From: Camelus bactrianus
Lineage: Eukaryota; Chordata; Mammalia; Artiodactyla; Camelidae
Length of the DNA stretch: 64,000 nt
Reading direction: 5' to 3'
Assembly (NCBI RefSeq): GCF_048773025.1
Contig: NC_133561.1
Coordinates: 29,912,001 to 29,976,000, forward strand
Position 1 is the first letter of the stretch. Each line of letters starts with the position of its first letter. A model generated the notes under the pieces. It was not told the origin of the DNA. It did no database searches and saw only the letters and a program-made list of their open reading frames with translations. Positions 45,843-58,050 of this stretch are shown here, piece by piece. The translations under genes and the position numbers were made by a program.

Positions 45843-46767
45843 CACGCATTTGAGGCCCTTTCTGGGCTTCTGTTCCTTCACTGGTTCAAAATGTATCTTT
45901 TGGAGTCAGAACAAAGCTTTAAATGTGATTGGGCACTTTGTGCCCCCATAGGCAATGTAGAAAGAGATCTATCTCTTTTTTCCTTTTCTTTTTTAACAGG
46001 CATAGTTGCGATTTCTTTACCCTTTGCATCTAGGGGCTCAGAACTCTCTGATGTACTGTTAACCTTGTATGAGGTGGCTGATGGCCACGTGGGCAGCTGT
46101 AGGAAACTTCATACTGGGAGTAAACACAGGAGAGTGGGACAATTTGGAAGATGTTGCCAGATTTGCCTCCAGAGAATCCCTGCACATCCTCTTGTTCCCC
46201 TATATCCCATGAGTCTCCATGTGTCTGGCATAGCCCTGATTTACACCTGTTGTCCCAACACAATGGTTGAAAGCCCCCTTTCACTTTGAGAAGTGTCCTA
46301 GTCTGAGTAATAAATGACACGGTCACCCTAGCTATGAAGCCTTTTGGTCACAAGGTGGCAGCATCTGCCCACAGTTGAAAAAGGACTGCAGCGTGAGTGT
46401 GGCTCCACCATCCGTGGTGGAGAAAGTGGCCCCTTCATTAACCCAGGACAGAGCCAGAAACACAGCACCAGACCAAGGAAATGAGGGTACCTGAGTATGC
46501 AAGGACTTGTCAGGGCGTCATCTTGTCTATCCCCAGACCTGGCAGCTGTCCTCAGGCTGGGGACTCTCAGCCTGTGAAATTAGACCTCGGTACCTGATCC
46601 CCAGGGCAGGGCTTGTCCAGCAGCAGATTCTGAGACCCTGACCGCCCGACACCAGTCCTTGCACTGACGGTGCACACTACTTAGGTGTGTCCCACTGGCC
46701 CATGAAGAAGGTATTTGTTTTCAGATGACACTTTGTCAAGTCTCTTCTTCTGTTTTTTTTTCCCTTG
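45843..46767. other. Intergenic DNA, no gene seen
   Basis: The open frame at 45891-46289 has no recognisable similarity. No repeat is assigned. Confidence 0.5.
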
Positions 46768-47640
46768 TTACTGGGTTGAATTTCATCCTCCAAAAAGACA
46801 GATTGAAGTCCTAACACCCAGGGCCTCAGAATAGCATTATTTGAAAATAATGTTGTTACCAAAGGCAAGTTCGTGTGCCCGCCGCACCATGAGGCCAAAC
46901 AAACTGAAACACTGAAGTTTGGAGCAGAGGAAGTTTTACTGCAGGGCCAAGCAAGGAGGACAGGGTGGCTTATGCCCAAGAAAAGCCGGAACTCCCTGAA
47001 GGGTTTCAGCAAAGTATATTTAAAGGCCAGGTAAGGGAGTGGGACCACAGGGTCCGTGATCAGCTCGTGCACAATTCTCTGACTGGTTGACACTGAGGTA
47101 ACAGGGTGTCAACACTATCAACTTGTAGGCGCCAGAAGGTCTGGGGGCCACGCCGATCATCCGGTAGTTAATTTCTTCCCTTTGGTGGTGGTTTGAAGCA
47201 TCTGAAAAACTCAGAAAATATGCATGAGATACTGTTATCTGGGTACTTCAGAGAGGAGCTGCAGCAGAGGACAGTGGGGAGGGGTCTGATCCTAGAAGGC
47301 CCCCCAGGGTCCTGCTAGTTTACAATGTCATTAAAAATGCAATTAGTTAAAATAAGGCCCTACAGAGAAGAGTTGGCCCTTCACTCAAAGCTTCTGGCGT
47401 CTGTGTAAGAAGAGGAGAGAAGGAGATTGAAGTGATGCTGCTGCCCCAGGTCAGGGGACACCTGGGTACACCAGCAGCTGGAAGAGGTAAGGATGAATCT
47501 TTCCTAGAGGATTCAGAGCGATCATGGCCCCCCAACACCTTGATTTTGGACTTCTAGCTTCTGTGACTGTGAGAGAAGAAATTTCTGTTATTTTCAGCAC
47601 CCAGTTTGTAATACATCATTGCAGTAGGCCCAGAAAACTT
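46768..47640 (+). mobile_element. MaLR (MLT1-type) LTR fossil, split by a solo LTR
   Basis: The left piece (about 46768-46853) has CTGGGTTGAATTTCATCCTC and CCTAACACCCAGGGCCTCAG. The right piece (47325-47640) has GCAATTAGTTAAAATAAGGC and near its end CTTGATTTTGGACTTCTAGC and GAAGAAATTTCTGTTATTTT. These are consecutive parts of one LTR. Confidence 0.75.
46854..47324 (-). mobile_element. Solo ERV1-type LTR with exact 4-bp target duplication
   Basis: The 471-bp block begins TGTTACC and ends TTTACA, the TG...CA termini of an LTR. It is flanked by ATGT on both sides (46850-46853 and 47325-47328). A 4-bp duplication fits class I (ERV1) retroviruses. Read on the minus strand it contains the CTCGTGCACAATTCTCTGAC-type segment seen in hoofed-mammal LTRs. 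It is a solo LTR, so the provirus body was lost by recombination. It is younger than the MaLR LTR it splits. Confidence 0.82.
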
Positions 47641-48060
47641 TTTCACTTCACACTTTTACCTATTAGCATCTATTGCTGCATAACATTGCTCCCACACAGT
47701 CAGCAGATAAAACAACACATCTTTATTATCTCATGGTTTTTTGGGCTGAGAGTCCCAGCACAGCTTAGCTGAGTTCTCTGCAAGGTTGCAATCAAGATGT
47801 CGGCCAAGGCCCGGTTCTCATCTGAGAGCTCAGTTGGGGAAGAATCCATCTCCAAATTCACATGGTTCTTGGGAGGATTCAGGTCCTTGTGGGCTCCTGG
47901 ACTGAGAGCCTCTGGTTCTTTCCGGCTGCCGGTCAAAGGCTGCCTTCACTTCCCTGCCACGTGGCCCCCTCCACAGAGCAGCTCACAACATTGCAGCTGG
48001 TTTTAGAAAAGCCAGCGGGGGAAAGAGTCCCCTTGCAATCTTATGCATCTGAATCGTGAA
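47641..48060. repeat. Ancient medium-reiteration repeat, family not named
   Basis: 'AGCATCTATTGCTGCATAAC', then 'AGATAAAACAACACATCTTT' and 'GTGGCCCCCTCCACAGAGCA' follow a common mammalian repeat I have seen, but I cannot place the family with confidence. Confidence 0.45.
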
Positions 48061-49010
48061 AGAGACCTCTCCCCACCTGTGCTGAGTGCCACCGGTTTAG
48101 ACTCACGTACCACACATACCACACTCACGTACGAGAAAAAGCATGAACACCAACCAGGAGGCAGGGATCACGGGGGCCACGCTCTATCAGGAGGGTGAGC
48201 AAACAATTAGCTGGGGATCAGGTTTCCAGGCTGACCTTCCGGACGCACAAGGCTCTGCCTGGTCACTGTCTCCCCAACGCATCCAAATGATAAAAATTAT
48301 TTTTTCCTCCCCGTCCCCAAATTGAAAGCTAGTCTCACTAGTCTGTGGGATGACTCCCTCCCTAGACTTCCTCCTCCCTCTCTGCTGCCCATTGGACATG
48401 ACACAGAAGGAAGCCCCTAACTCCTGGGACGGGGCAGAGAGTGAGAGCTAAGGACAGGCTGGTCCGGGTCAAAGACAGGCTGCTTTCTCCCAGAATCAGG
48501 GGGAATGTCATCCTCCTTCAGGGATGAATGAGCCCTACTCGTGCTCACTCACTGTTCCCTTGCCTTGCTGCTGGGCCTGGGGCCAGTCCCACTTTATGGC
48601 AGGGACGACACTCTCCCATGATCCACGTGCCTACACTTTCCCCATCCTTCTTTGTGGTTAGGTTGGGGCCATGTGACCAGTGAGGCCAAGTGTTGAGAGG
48701 GCAGTGGCACAGGATGGAGGGGGCTTGGTTCCCAAGAGGTGGCCCTCCCTGGGGAAGAGCCCCTGCCAACCCACATGGAGTGTTGCTTGATTGAGGAATA
48801 AGGCTCACCGTGTTAAACCACTTAGATTTTAGGATTTGCCTGTTGCATCCACCGTGCGATAAGCATCCTCACTGATCGCCTCCCTTTGGGTTTCTTTATC
48901 AGCCCCCAGGCAAAAACACTGCAAAGAGAAGCTCAGCCAAGCACATCTGAAGCAACCTGAACCTGTGCTGGGACCAAGCACTTTGCCAGGGCCACCAGAA
49001 GGGTGACACT
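48061..49010. other. Intergenic DNA, no gene seen
   Basis: 48640-48840 (GGTTAGGTTGGGGCCATGTG, then GTGTTAAACCACTTAGATTT) is likely another old repeat of unknown class. No exon is supported. Confidence 0.45.
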
Positions 49011-49014
49011 GACC

Positions 49015-49160
49015 ATGGTTATGTTCTGTGCCATCTACGAGCCATGTGACCTTGGGCAAATTCTTAACGACTGTGCCTCAGTTTCCACACCTGTAAAATA
49101 GGGCTTTGCTCATAGAGCTTTTGCGAAGAGTAAATGAATAAACATGCAGAGCAGTGGAAG
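49015..49160 (+). repeat. MIR SINE, plus strand
   Basis: 'TGTGACCTTGGGCAAATTCT', 'TGCCTCAGTTTCCACACCTG' and 'TAAAATAGGGCTTTGCTCAT'. Confidence 0.9.
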
Positions 49161-49540
49161 GGTTTCAGGCTCATTATCTGTTTTACTGGCTGGGATGCAG
49201 GTATGTGCCCTGGGGTACCAGACGGTGCTTAGCTTAAACCTTAACCTGTCAGCACAGGTCCCTGGGGACTTCTTCTTGACCTAAGGAAAGGACTGGGCCA
49301 CCCAGCTCCAAAACAAGGCCCTCCTTAAACTCTTTCTTCCTTCCCCAGCTCCCTCTTTCAGGCGCTTACCTTCCCTGCCTTGACACTAGAGGGCGCTGCT
49401 CGACTGGCACCATCCAAATCTCCAGTTCAGATTCTCAGCCAGGCAGTAGCTCGCAGGGGCTGGGCAGGGGGCTGAACTTACCACTTTGAATGAGGAGATG
49501 AGCTTCTCACCATTCCGAACGGCAAGCCACCCTGAGTGTT
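49161..49540. other. Intergenic DNA, no gene seen
   Basis: Unique-looking; nothing recognised. Confidence 0.5.
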
Positions 49541-49544
49541 GCCA

Positions 49545-49765
49545 GCACCGTGCCTCTCCAGACCTGTCCTTGACGACTTTCTTACAGCCCTGTTCTTTCC
49601 CTCCTTAATAGTCACTAGTATTTGTACTTGCTTCTACGCTGATGGGGTCATGCCCCCTCCTCCCCAGACCCTCAGCTCCATGAAGGGAGGGACATACCTG
49701 TTTTATTCACTGTCCATTTCTAGCCCCAGTATAGTGTCTTGCCAGGCTATCTATTACACTGTTTA
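49545..49765 (+). repeat. L2 LINE 3' region, plus strand
   Basis: 'CAGCTCCATGAAGGGAGGGA', then 'TATTCACTGTCCATTTCTAG' and CCCCAGTATAGTGTCTTGCC. Confidence 0.8.
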
Positions 49766-49784
49766 TTCTTTGTTGTGGTGGTGG

Positions 49785-49876
49785 TTGTGGTTTTTAACAG
49801 AGGTACCGGGTATTGAACCCAGGACCTCATACATGCTAAGCATGTGCTCTACCACTGAACTATACCCTCCACCCTG
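49785..49876 (-). mobile_element. Vic-1-type camelid SINE, copy 6 (minus, truncated tail)
   Basis: The complement reads GGGTATAGTTCAGTGGTAGA, then GGTTCAATACCCGGTACCTC. The 3' half ends shortly after the tRNA-like part. It abuts an L1 end at 49877. Confidence 0.92.
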
Positions 49877-50000
49877 GTGTATATTTTTTAATTTTTTTGA
49901 AGTACTGTCAATTACAGTGTATCAATTTCTGGTGCACAGCAGTCATGCATATCCATGCATATATTCGGATTTATTCTTGATAAGTACTTGAGGACTCATC
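49877..50000 (-). mobile_element. L1 LINE 3' end, minus strand
   Basis: T-rich start, then TTGAAGTACTGTCAATTACA and TTTCTGGTGCACAGCAGTC, the complement of the L1 3' terminus. Confidence 0.8.
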
Positions 50001-50734
50001 AGATTAACTCCCCTCTCCTCCCCCTCCCTCTGCTTACCTCCCCCCACCCTACTGGGTACCAGCCTGACTCGATGCTACCCACCACTACCAACCCAATGTC
50101 ATCGCCTTTGGTTATCGTCAGAATTTCCTAACAGGTTTTCTCAAAAGTTTGCTGTCTAATACACTTTGTCCACTCCTCTACCCTGCTCAAAAAACCATTA
50201 CTCACAGGTTCAATTTCCAACTGCTTTCGAGACATACTGGCAAGTTCATCTAGAAGTGAGCAGTTTAGATGGTGGGGGATGAGGAGTGTTGAACGTCCCT
50301 GAGTATAAAACTTCTTATCTCTGCAGCGAGGAGAGTCATGCTGGCTTAGGGGTTGTTTCAAAGCTTAAATGACATCGCAGCAGGCACAGGAAGCAGCAGA
50401 AAACAGACATTCGGTAAATGATGCATATTTGCATCAATAATATTCTATGATTTTAGTGCAAAGGAATAGGGATTGTTCAGGTAAGCAAACAGAAAACTCT
50501 AGTGGACTAGTTCAAACACTGCTGAGGGAGAAGGGAGTAGATTTAATCTGATAGTTCTCTTTCCAGAAGATAGAAGCATTACGAACAGGTAGGAATGAAA
50601 AGCAGTTAGATTTTTTTTCTCAATTAAAATTTCCTAAACCTTAGAGGTGTTTGAAAATGGGATGGCTTTATGTGAGTTCCCTTTCACTGGAGGTAATCAA
50701 ACTGAGGTGGAATGCCTCCTTTTAAAAGAAGTCT
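50001..50734. other. Intergenic DNA, no gene seen
   Basis: Unique-looking, AT-moderate; nothing recognised. Confidence 0.5.
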
Positions 50735-51080
50735 TTATTACACGACATCACTTCTATGTGGAACCTTGAAAAAATGAGACAAACGTATTTACAAAACAGA
50801 AACAGACTCACAGACATAGAAAACAACCTTATGGTTACTAAAAGGGAAAGAGTGAGGGAGGGGTAAATTGGGGGCTGGGAATTAGCATAAATAAACTACT
50901 ATATATAAAACAGATAAACAACAAGGTCCTACTGTGTAGCACAGGGAACTATATTCAATATCTTGTAACAACCTATAATGAAAAAGAATATGAAAAAGAA
51001 TATACATTTATTTGTATGATGGAATCACTATGCTGTGCACCAGAAACTAACACGACATTGTAAATCAACTATACAATAAA
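50735..51080 (+). mobile_element. L1 LINE 3' UTR, plus strand
   Basis: 'CAGAAACAGACTCACAGACA', AGCACAGGGAACTATATTCA and GCTGTGCACCAGAAACTAAC, then an ACAATAAA end. It is closely related to the copy at 32.6-33.05 kb but has a single copy of the 66-bp segment. Confidence 0.88.
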
Positions 51081-52129
51081 GATGCTAATATTTAAAGACG
51101 TCTTTGAAGGTATCGTGCCTCAAGGAGAGATTTGGTCACTTCTAAGATCCCTTACACTTTATGATTCTATGATAATTCATGATTCTATGGTTCCTTTTCT
51201 AACTTCTTTGGCTCATTGAATTCTCTCACTCTTTTGAGGTCTTATTTTTGGGAATATAAGTTTGTATTGATATTTGAGTTTTCATGTTCTTTCCACAATT
51301 AGGTAGTACTTTTCTTGAGGACCATACTTTATATTTATGCCTTATTGCCCTCTCCCTAAGGCATCCAGCATCGTTCCGTATGGTCTTTTGAGTTCTCAAC
51401 AAAGAGTGATCAGGAAGGAAGGGAAGATCCAGCCCAGTCCTGATTTTAGAGAGCAGAGCTCCCATGATGAACGATGAACGTGGGGATGTAGGATTCCAGT
51501 CCCTTCTCTCCTTCAAGATAAACCTCAGCTTCATAAATAGAACAGTCAGGAAGGAGATAACCCTTGGAATATTGAGAATCTTATGCATCAGGTTTTGAAA
51601 TGCAAAGTGAGGCTTCAGCATTCCCTTAGGCATCTTTGTGTAGAACCATAAAAAAAAAATGGGTGAATGAAGGAAGAATTAGGGGTAATGATCTTTGAAG
51701 ATATTTTGCCTTCAATTAAGTAACTTTTTCACTGTAGAGCTTAAAAGATGATAGTGTGAACAAACAGGCTTTACTTAGAACTTAAAGGGGAATCAGATTC
51801 CCCATCATTGTGACACCTTTCCCGTTGCTGCAAGTCTGGAGACTAACTGCATCCATCTGCTTGTTTCAGTATTCGGTGGGGAAATGGCCCGTGAGAGCCT
51901 CCTAATATCAGCTCCTGTGAGATTTCAGGAAAGTTGGGCAAGTAACATAACATCCTCTCAATAAAGGAAAGTTGAACTTGCCTTTTCTATTTCATACACG
52001 TACCCAGGCTTAACACCAAAGAGAATGGAGATATCTTGGGGGGGTGGGTGGCGTGCAATGGGACCCAGGGACTTGGGATGGGACATCTGGTGCATGACCT
52101 CTCCAAATTTTTAAGACCCAGCTTTTTCT
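51081..52129. other. Intergenic DNA, no gene seen
   Basis: AT-rich. The open frame at 51226-51633 (minus) has no recognisable similarity. No LTR marking the left end of the following retroviral fossil was recognised. Confidence 0.5.
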
Positions 52130-55100
52130 GCAGAATTGGCTCATCTCTCCCGATTAAGAACAAGCACCACTTTCCCTACCATCCCAAACTCCAATACCCC
52201 CACGTTGCTTGAAGACACTAGAGACCCCTCCCCACCGTCTACCCTCCTAGTAACTAGGCTTGTAACTAGAGAGAAGTCCCAGCTGGGACGTGCTGGGCCT
52301 GATAGCGGAAGAAAGGGAACAGATCCAGGATGAGCTGCAAGTCCTAGCCTGCGTGGATCAGCAGGAGACAGGAGTTTTGTGTGGAGCTGGATTCGGAAGG
52401 TGCTGGACAAAGGGGGCTGAAACACTACGTGGGGTAGGGAAGAGTTTATTGTTTGGGGTGCACTCCCCAGGGATACAAGATTTAACACCCTGGCACAGAC
52501 TTCGGGATGTATGACCTCCCCATTCAGATGGCTCCTAGAAATATGCAAAAACTGATGACCCACACTAGACGCAGCTGAAATGGCAGTGCTGCCCTGGCAG
52601 GCAGTAGAGGAAGAAGTGCAAAGGCTCAGGAAGGGAGCATGCTGGAGTGGATATACCGCAAGGCTGGAAGACCTACCAGAAGATTCTGTCCCGTGGGAAG
52701 GCCCAGGGAATACACCATGCACAAAAGCTAAAAGAAATGAGCTACTGAGAGGACACCATGATCACCAAAAAGGTTGACCAGGGCTATCCTCTATAAGCCA
52801 GGCTATGGTGGGATACCAACAGTGATGAGGTGCCAGGACCAAAGAAGCCAAGTGGATACAGTTATTATGATGAGCAACAGGGTTGGCGTGGCAGCCAAAG
52901 GGGCCTGACCCCAGAGAGTTACGGAGATGATTTAAAAAACATGGTACCCTAAAGGCGAAATACTCAGCCAACAAGGGTGTTGCCTGGCTTGTGCGGTTAA
53001 GAGAAGTCAAGGAGGGATGACAAGGAGTCTAAGGGCAATAACCCCCATAAAGTGTCAGACTCAGACTCAGCCAGGTCCCCCAGAGGAAAAGCAACCCCGC
53101 AGCACCACAGCAAACACACACAGTCATGATTCCGTAAGTCCTTCTCCAAGGGACGCACACTCATTTAATCGGGCACCTCTGCATTGGGGAAAGAGGGCCC
53201 CCAAGTGTGCTGAGGACTATTGGACACGGGATCCAAGCTGACACGATTCCCGGAGAACCAAAGAGCCCTCGTGCCCCCCTGTTCTCAATAATGGGGCACA
53301 TGGGGGGCCAGGTAATAACTAAAGTCCCGGCCAAGGTTTGGCTTACACTGTGCCCACCAGGTCTGCAGATGTACCCGGGGTCAGCCCCTCAGCCCCTGAA
53401 TGTGTAACTGGGGTTGACATGCTTGTAGTTGGATCATTGGGTCTTAGGCTTGTGGGATATGCGCCGTCAGAGCGGGAACCAAGTGGAAGCCTAAGAATCT
53501 GCCCAGTCCTCAGCCAAGAAAATAAATACAAAACCATGTGGCATGACAGGGAGGAACTGTTGCTATTGGTACCACTTTTAAGGATCTTAAGGATGCGGAC
53601 TATCAGTTCCCAAAATATCTCTGTTAATTCAATTTTTGACCCCTGCAGAGGCCCTGGAGGATGACAACAAACTAATGCAAACTCAACCAACTGCTAGACC
53701 CAGTTTCAGCCACTGTATCTGTTTATCTACTCCAGCAGATTTGACGTGGCCTCGGGCCCGTGGTAGGAAGCCTTGATTTGGGGAAGCATTATTTGCTAGT
53801 CCCTCCGGAGGAGAGAATTAGAGACCATTTGCATTTAGAAGGTGAATAACAACATATATTTACAATGCTGTCCCAAGGCCATGTTAACTCCTGTGCCCTC
53901 TGTCATAATATAGCCCGAAGGGATCTGGACCATCTGGACATCCTGAAGAATGTCACATCCATCTATTATTTATTGACAATATTATGCTAATCGGGCCATG
54001 TAAACAAGAAGTGGCTACCAAGCTGGAGGCCTCGTAAGGTGCACACGCCTCAGAGAATAGGACAGAAACACTAGGGAGATTCCAGGGGACTGCCACATCG
54101 GCAAGACGTTTAGGGGTCCAGTGATCAGAGGCCTGCCAGGAGTCCTCATCCCAAGTGGAAGACAAGGTCCATCCTGCACCTCCACCCACAATGAAGGAAG
54201 CAGCAAACATGTCAGGAAAATGCTGACACCGGAAGTGCTGCTTTAGCCCATACACCACGTGGCATGAAATGCTTCTGTCTTAGAGCGGGGCCCAGATCAG
54301 GAGAGGGTTCTGCAGCAGGTCCAGGCTGAGATGGAAGCGGTCCTGCCTCTTAGTGGTAAAGGCTGGGAAAAGATGCCAGGTGGAGTTTATGGCAAGCGCC
54401 AGTGGGGGAATCACAACCTCGTCACATAGTCCCCAGTGCATCTCTTGCAAGGCCATGCCATCTGCAAGGGAGAATGGTGCATGTCTGTTGGCGTGATACT
54501 GGGCCCTGGGAGAGACATAACACCTGAACACGGGCACCAGAGAGTGTGCACCTGGAACTGAGAGCTGTTACACTCACCGAGTCACAAGGTCCCGTAGGCC
54601 AGCAGCAGGCCATAAGTGAGAAGCGGTGCAGCTGGGACCAAGCACGATAAGGACTTGAGGTCACAAGCCAGTTGCATGAATAAGCAGCCTAGCCCCTCAT
54701 CTTGACTTCCCCTGGGCCCCGCTGCCCCTTCCTCAGCTCCCAAGGGGCCGCATAGAAGCACACCTTATAACCAAGTGGCAGAGGAAACAAAACCCAGACT
54801 TCTTTTGTGCATGAGTTGGTTCAAGTTGAAAGTGAGCAGTAGATGTGTTGTGAGAAGTGCCCTTGAACAATAATGACAAGAGAAAGTTCTTCCAATTAAC
54901 AGAGCCTTGGGCAGTGCACCTGGCCAGCTACTTTGTGCAATAGGAAAAATGGCCTGATGTTAGAATACACATAGACAGCTGGAAATGGAAAGATTGGAAG
55001 ATTGATGAGATGCATGTGGATGGACACGGGAGCGGGATGAAGCGTGAAGCTCTTTGTATCACAGACTAACGCCCACCAGAGTGTACCCACCATGAAAGAG

Positions 55101-55560
55101 ATATCAAATTACCAAGCAGACAGAATGACTTGACCATTTGACATCAGCCAACTCTAGGCATTGGCCACCATGGTGCTGGCACAATGGACACCAGAGGGAA
55201 GTAGTCACAGAGGGATGGACTATGGGCTCCCACAAGCAGGCTGGGTTCCCACTAACCAAGGCTGAGGTTAGCCCTGCTGCCAAGGAGCCTCCAACCTGCC
55301 AGCAACAGAGCTGAACACTGAGCCCCCCGTGAAGCACCACTCCTCGCAGGGGCCAGCTGCCTTCCCCATGGTCATCTGGGGCCCCTTCCATCCTGCAAGG
55401 GCCAGTGATTCATTATCAAGGATGATGTCTATTCCAAATAGCATCATAAACAAATAATCGCACCCAGTAAGAAATGTATTTGTTTCAATCCCCACACTCA
55501 AGTCACTGTAGAAAGTTTATGCTAAGAGCTGTTGGTCACGTTTTCCCGCAGCCATCTGCA
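52130..55560 (+). mobile_element. ERVL-type endogenous retrovirus fossil, gag-pol body
   Basis: Old, heavily broken internal region with many breaks and no usable long frame. Parts recognised in order are a gag-like segment (about 52.1-53.1 kb), a protease-like segment around 53.2 kb, a reverse-transcriptase-like segment around 53.9-54.0 kb, and RNase H to integrase N-terminal-like sequence around 54.9-55.3 kb. The last resembles ERVL-class pol as I recall it. No env-like part and no flanking LTR was recognised. Edges are approximate. Confidence 0.65.
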
Positions 55561-56954
55561 TCGACATCCTGAGATGATTACAGCTAAAGTCTCAGGCACC
55601 ATGTGTACTCCTGTGATCTAGGGAGTAGTCCCCTGGGAGTCTTTTCTCTGTGCTTCTACCAGCAGCGCGTACAGGAACTTACACCGTTTCCGCACTCTCC
55701 TGGCTGCCTTTAGAATGTCTTCTGTTTGGAGGGTGTGAATATTGCTGGATGGTAATTCCTGCTATCAGCCAAATGATGGTTGAGATTGTAGATGCCTGCT
55801 ACTGCCATTGTAAAATCATTATTTGTGCTGTACAAATACTTTTATTCTGTTATCATTTGGAGGAGTGACAAGTCTCATAGTTCACCTTCCTTTATGAGTT
55901 TCTCAGTAAGTGATAAAGCACTTGTAGTAATCCAAGTGTTTTTAAACAACATTTTTTTTTTTTTGCAGCAACGTTCAGTGTTCTAACCAGACCTAGGGGA
56001 GGGGAGGAGGGGGAGGGGGCATCTCTCCCACAAAAAACAAGGTTAGAAAAAAGCTCATGTGTGTGGTTAGAGTAAGCAGAAAACTTTGCAATGATATATA
56101 ACGAGGAAGATCAGCGTTGACCACCTCATAGGGACGCGTAAGGCATCCTTATACATCGCTCTTCATTATGCATTAGAATACATGTGTTAGAGAGGAAAGA
56201 GATCAATACAGATGGTTTTACAGCACAAATGGTTCTCCTCTGGCATTGCTTAGCATTCTATCTGCGGATTTTTCACTCTTGTGTGTTTATTTGCCAAATA
56301 AAACCCTTTGCTAAAACTGGGATTGAGGGTTGGAGGTGAGGGGTCAGGGAATGGGTAAAGCTCTTCCCAAATCTGACATGTGGTGTAAGGATTATGTAGC
56401 CTTTTTCCAGAGTCTGGGTCCTATAATTAGAAGGTCATAGTATCATGAACCTATGGGAAGAAGCCACTTGTGGCTTTGTGTTGAGCAAGAGAATTCAATT
56501 ATTCTCCCAAGAGAAGTAGCCAGCACTCCGTTTTCTCCCCCATAAAGCTTCGGAGAGGGAACCACCTTGGCTCCGGATCAGTGCTCTGAAAACTGGCCCA
56601 TGCTTCACAACTAATCAGACTTTACTATAATTTATATTTTTACAATCAAAGAGTCTTCAAAATGTTCAAAAGTAGACAGAATAGAAAAAGATACCCTTAA
56701 GAACGTAAAATGACTGTATAGCTTATAAAATAATGAAACTTTAACAAATGTTTGTTGTTAAATACAAGATCCATCCAGACATGTCCTTACACAAGTTGAT
56801 TTCTCTTTAATCTTTCCAATACCAAAATGATCAAATGCCGAAAGAATAACAAAGTGGCAGGCCTCTGAACAGATGAAAACCTTCAAAAAGGACTTCTTGG
56901 GGAGGGTTTGGTCATTGTGAGACACCTGCTCCTTGTTGCGGTCAGCTAAGCTGT
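55561..56954. other. Intergenic DNA, no gene seen
   Basis: Contains a T run at about 55952-55964. The rest is unique-looking AT-rich DNA. Confidence 0.5.
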
Positions 56955-57190
56955 TAATATCACCAGTTAATATTTACTGAGAATTTATTGCACGTTAGGC
57001 ACTTTGAGTTGATTTGCATAGTAACTTTATGAAGCAAGTGCTATTATCCTCCTGTTTTACAGATTACGAAAATGAAGTTTAAAGAAGATAAGTAATCTGA
57101 CTCATACCGCTTTCCCAACAAAAAGTAGGACCGGGATATTCATTTGGCGGGAGTCTTGACTCCAACGTCTGTGTGATCAACCATGAGGCT
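56955..57190 (-). repeat. MIR SINE, minus strand
   Basis: 'ATAGTAACTTTATGAAGCAA', 'CCTCCTGTTTTACAGATTAC' and 'GACTCATACCGCTTTCCC'. It is diverged but in consistent order. Confidence 0.75.
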
Positions 57191-57845
57191 ACACTGCTCT
57201 CTGAGGAGCTGGGAGGGGAGAATTTAGCCAGGCATTAACCCTCTCTACCACCTGCACGAGGATCATTCAGTTCTGGGGATAAGCCTCTGCAGGCAGGGCC
57301 ACCATGAACAGTTCTTCAGGTTGTGGACTGCTCAAGCATGCCACAACTAGGGGGAATGCCATTTGCACAGTAGATGGGTTCTAACTTACACTGGAGGCTC
57401 TAGGCGTTTGTGAAGACCTGGAGCTCCAGGGCTGGCGCTTGTGACCAAGTCCTGGGATGGCTGTGCACAGTCACTGACACACAGGTGTGCACAAGACTAT
57501 CTTGTCCCAGCCACACTCCAGGCATCCCATAGAGTTGTTTCTTCTCCTCTCCTATTGCTTTCAGTGGCTCAGTTCTTACCCCTGCCCTGTCTTCAGACCT
57601 GGAAGGGGAAATGCATAGGTCAAACATGCTGCCCCTGTGGTTATCCAATGTGGGACAATACACCAGCTGAATTTCTGTTTCTTGAGGAAGAAGTACCCTT
57701 TCTAATTGGCCCAAGGGTGCTACATAGTCTATCAGGGGTCCTGCTGAGAGTCTTTAACAATAGTCTGCAGCACTTATCCCCTAGAGCCCCTTCGTTGTTG
57801 AGTGCTTGGGTTCCACCAGCCATTTTAATGTCAGTTTGAAGCAAG
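57191..57845. other. Intergenic DNA, no gene seen
   Basis: Open frames at 57400-57839 on both strands have no recognisable product. Confidence 0.5.
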
Positions 57846-58050
57846 GAGGAGGGTATATAGCTCAGTGGTAGAGCACATGCTTAGCATGCACGAGGTCCTG
57901 GGTTCAATCCCCAGTATTTCCATTAAAAATAAATAAATTAAAATAAACCTAACTACCTCTCCTCCCCCCACCAAAATGTAAAAAATTACAAAGGTATCCT
58001 TTAAATTTTTTTTTAAATATTAAAAAATAAAATAAATAAAACCAACAAAG
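57846..58050 (+). mobile_element. Vic-1-type camelid SINE, copy 7
   Basis: The head TATAGCTCAGTGGTAGAGCA, the B-box GGTTCAATCCC and a 'CCTAACTACCTCTCCTCC' segment are present. An unusually long A/T-rich tail reaches about 58045. It lies about 740 bp upstream of FCAMR exon 1. Confidence 0.93.

Noticed and set aside
51226-51633. Minus-strand 135-codon frame
   Set aside because: No similarity to a known protein, AT-rich DNA, and no splice or promoter context.
8103-58050. The tRNA-like heads of the seven SINEs as real tRNA genes
   Set aside because: They have A- and B-box motifs but lack a complete foldable tRNA and carry SINE tails and target duplications.
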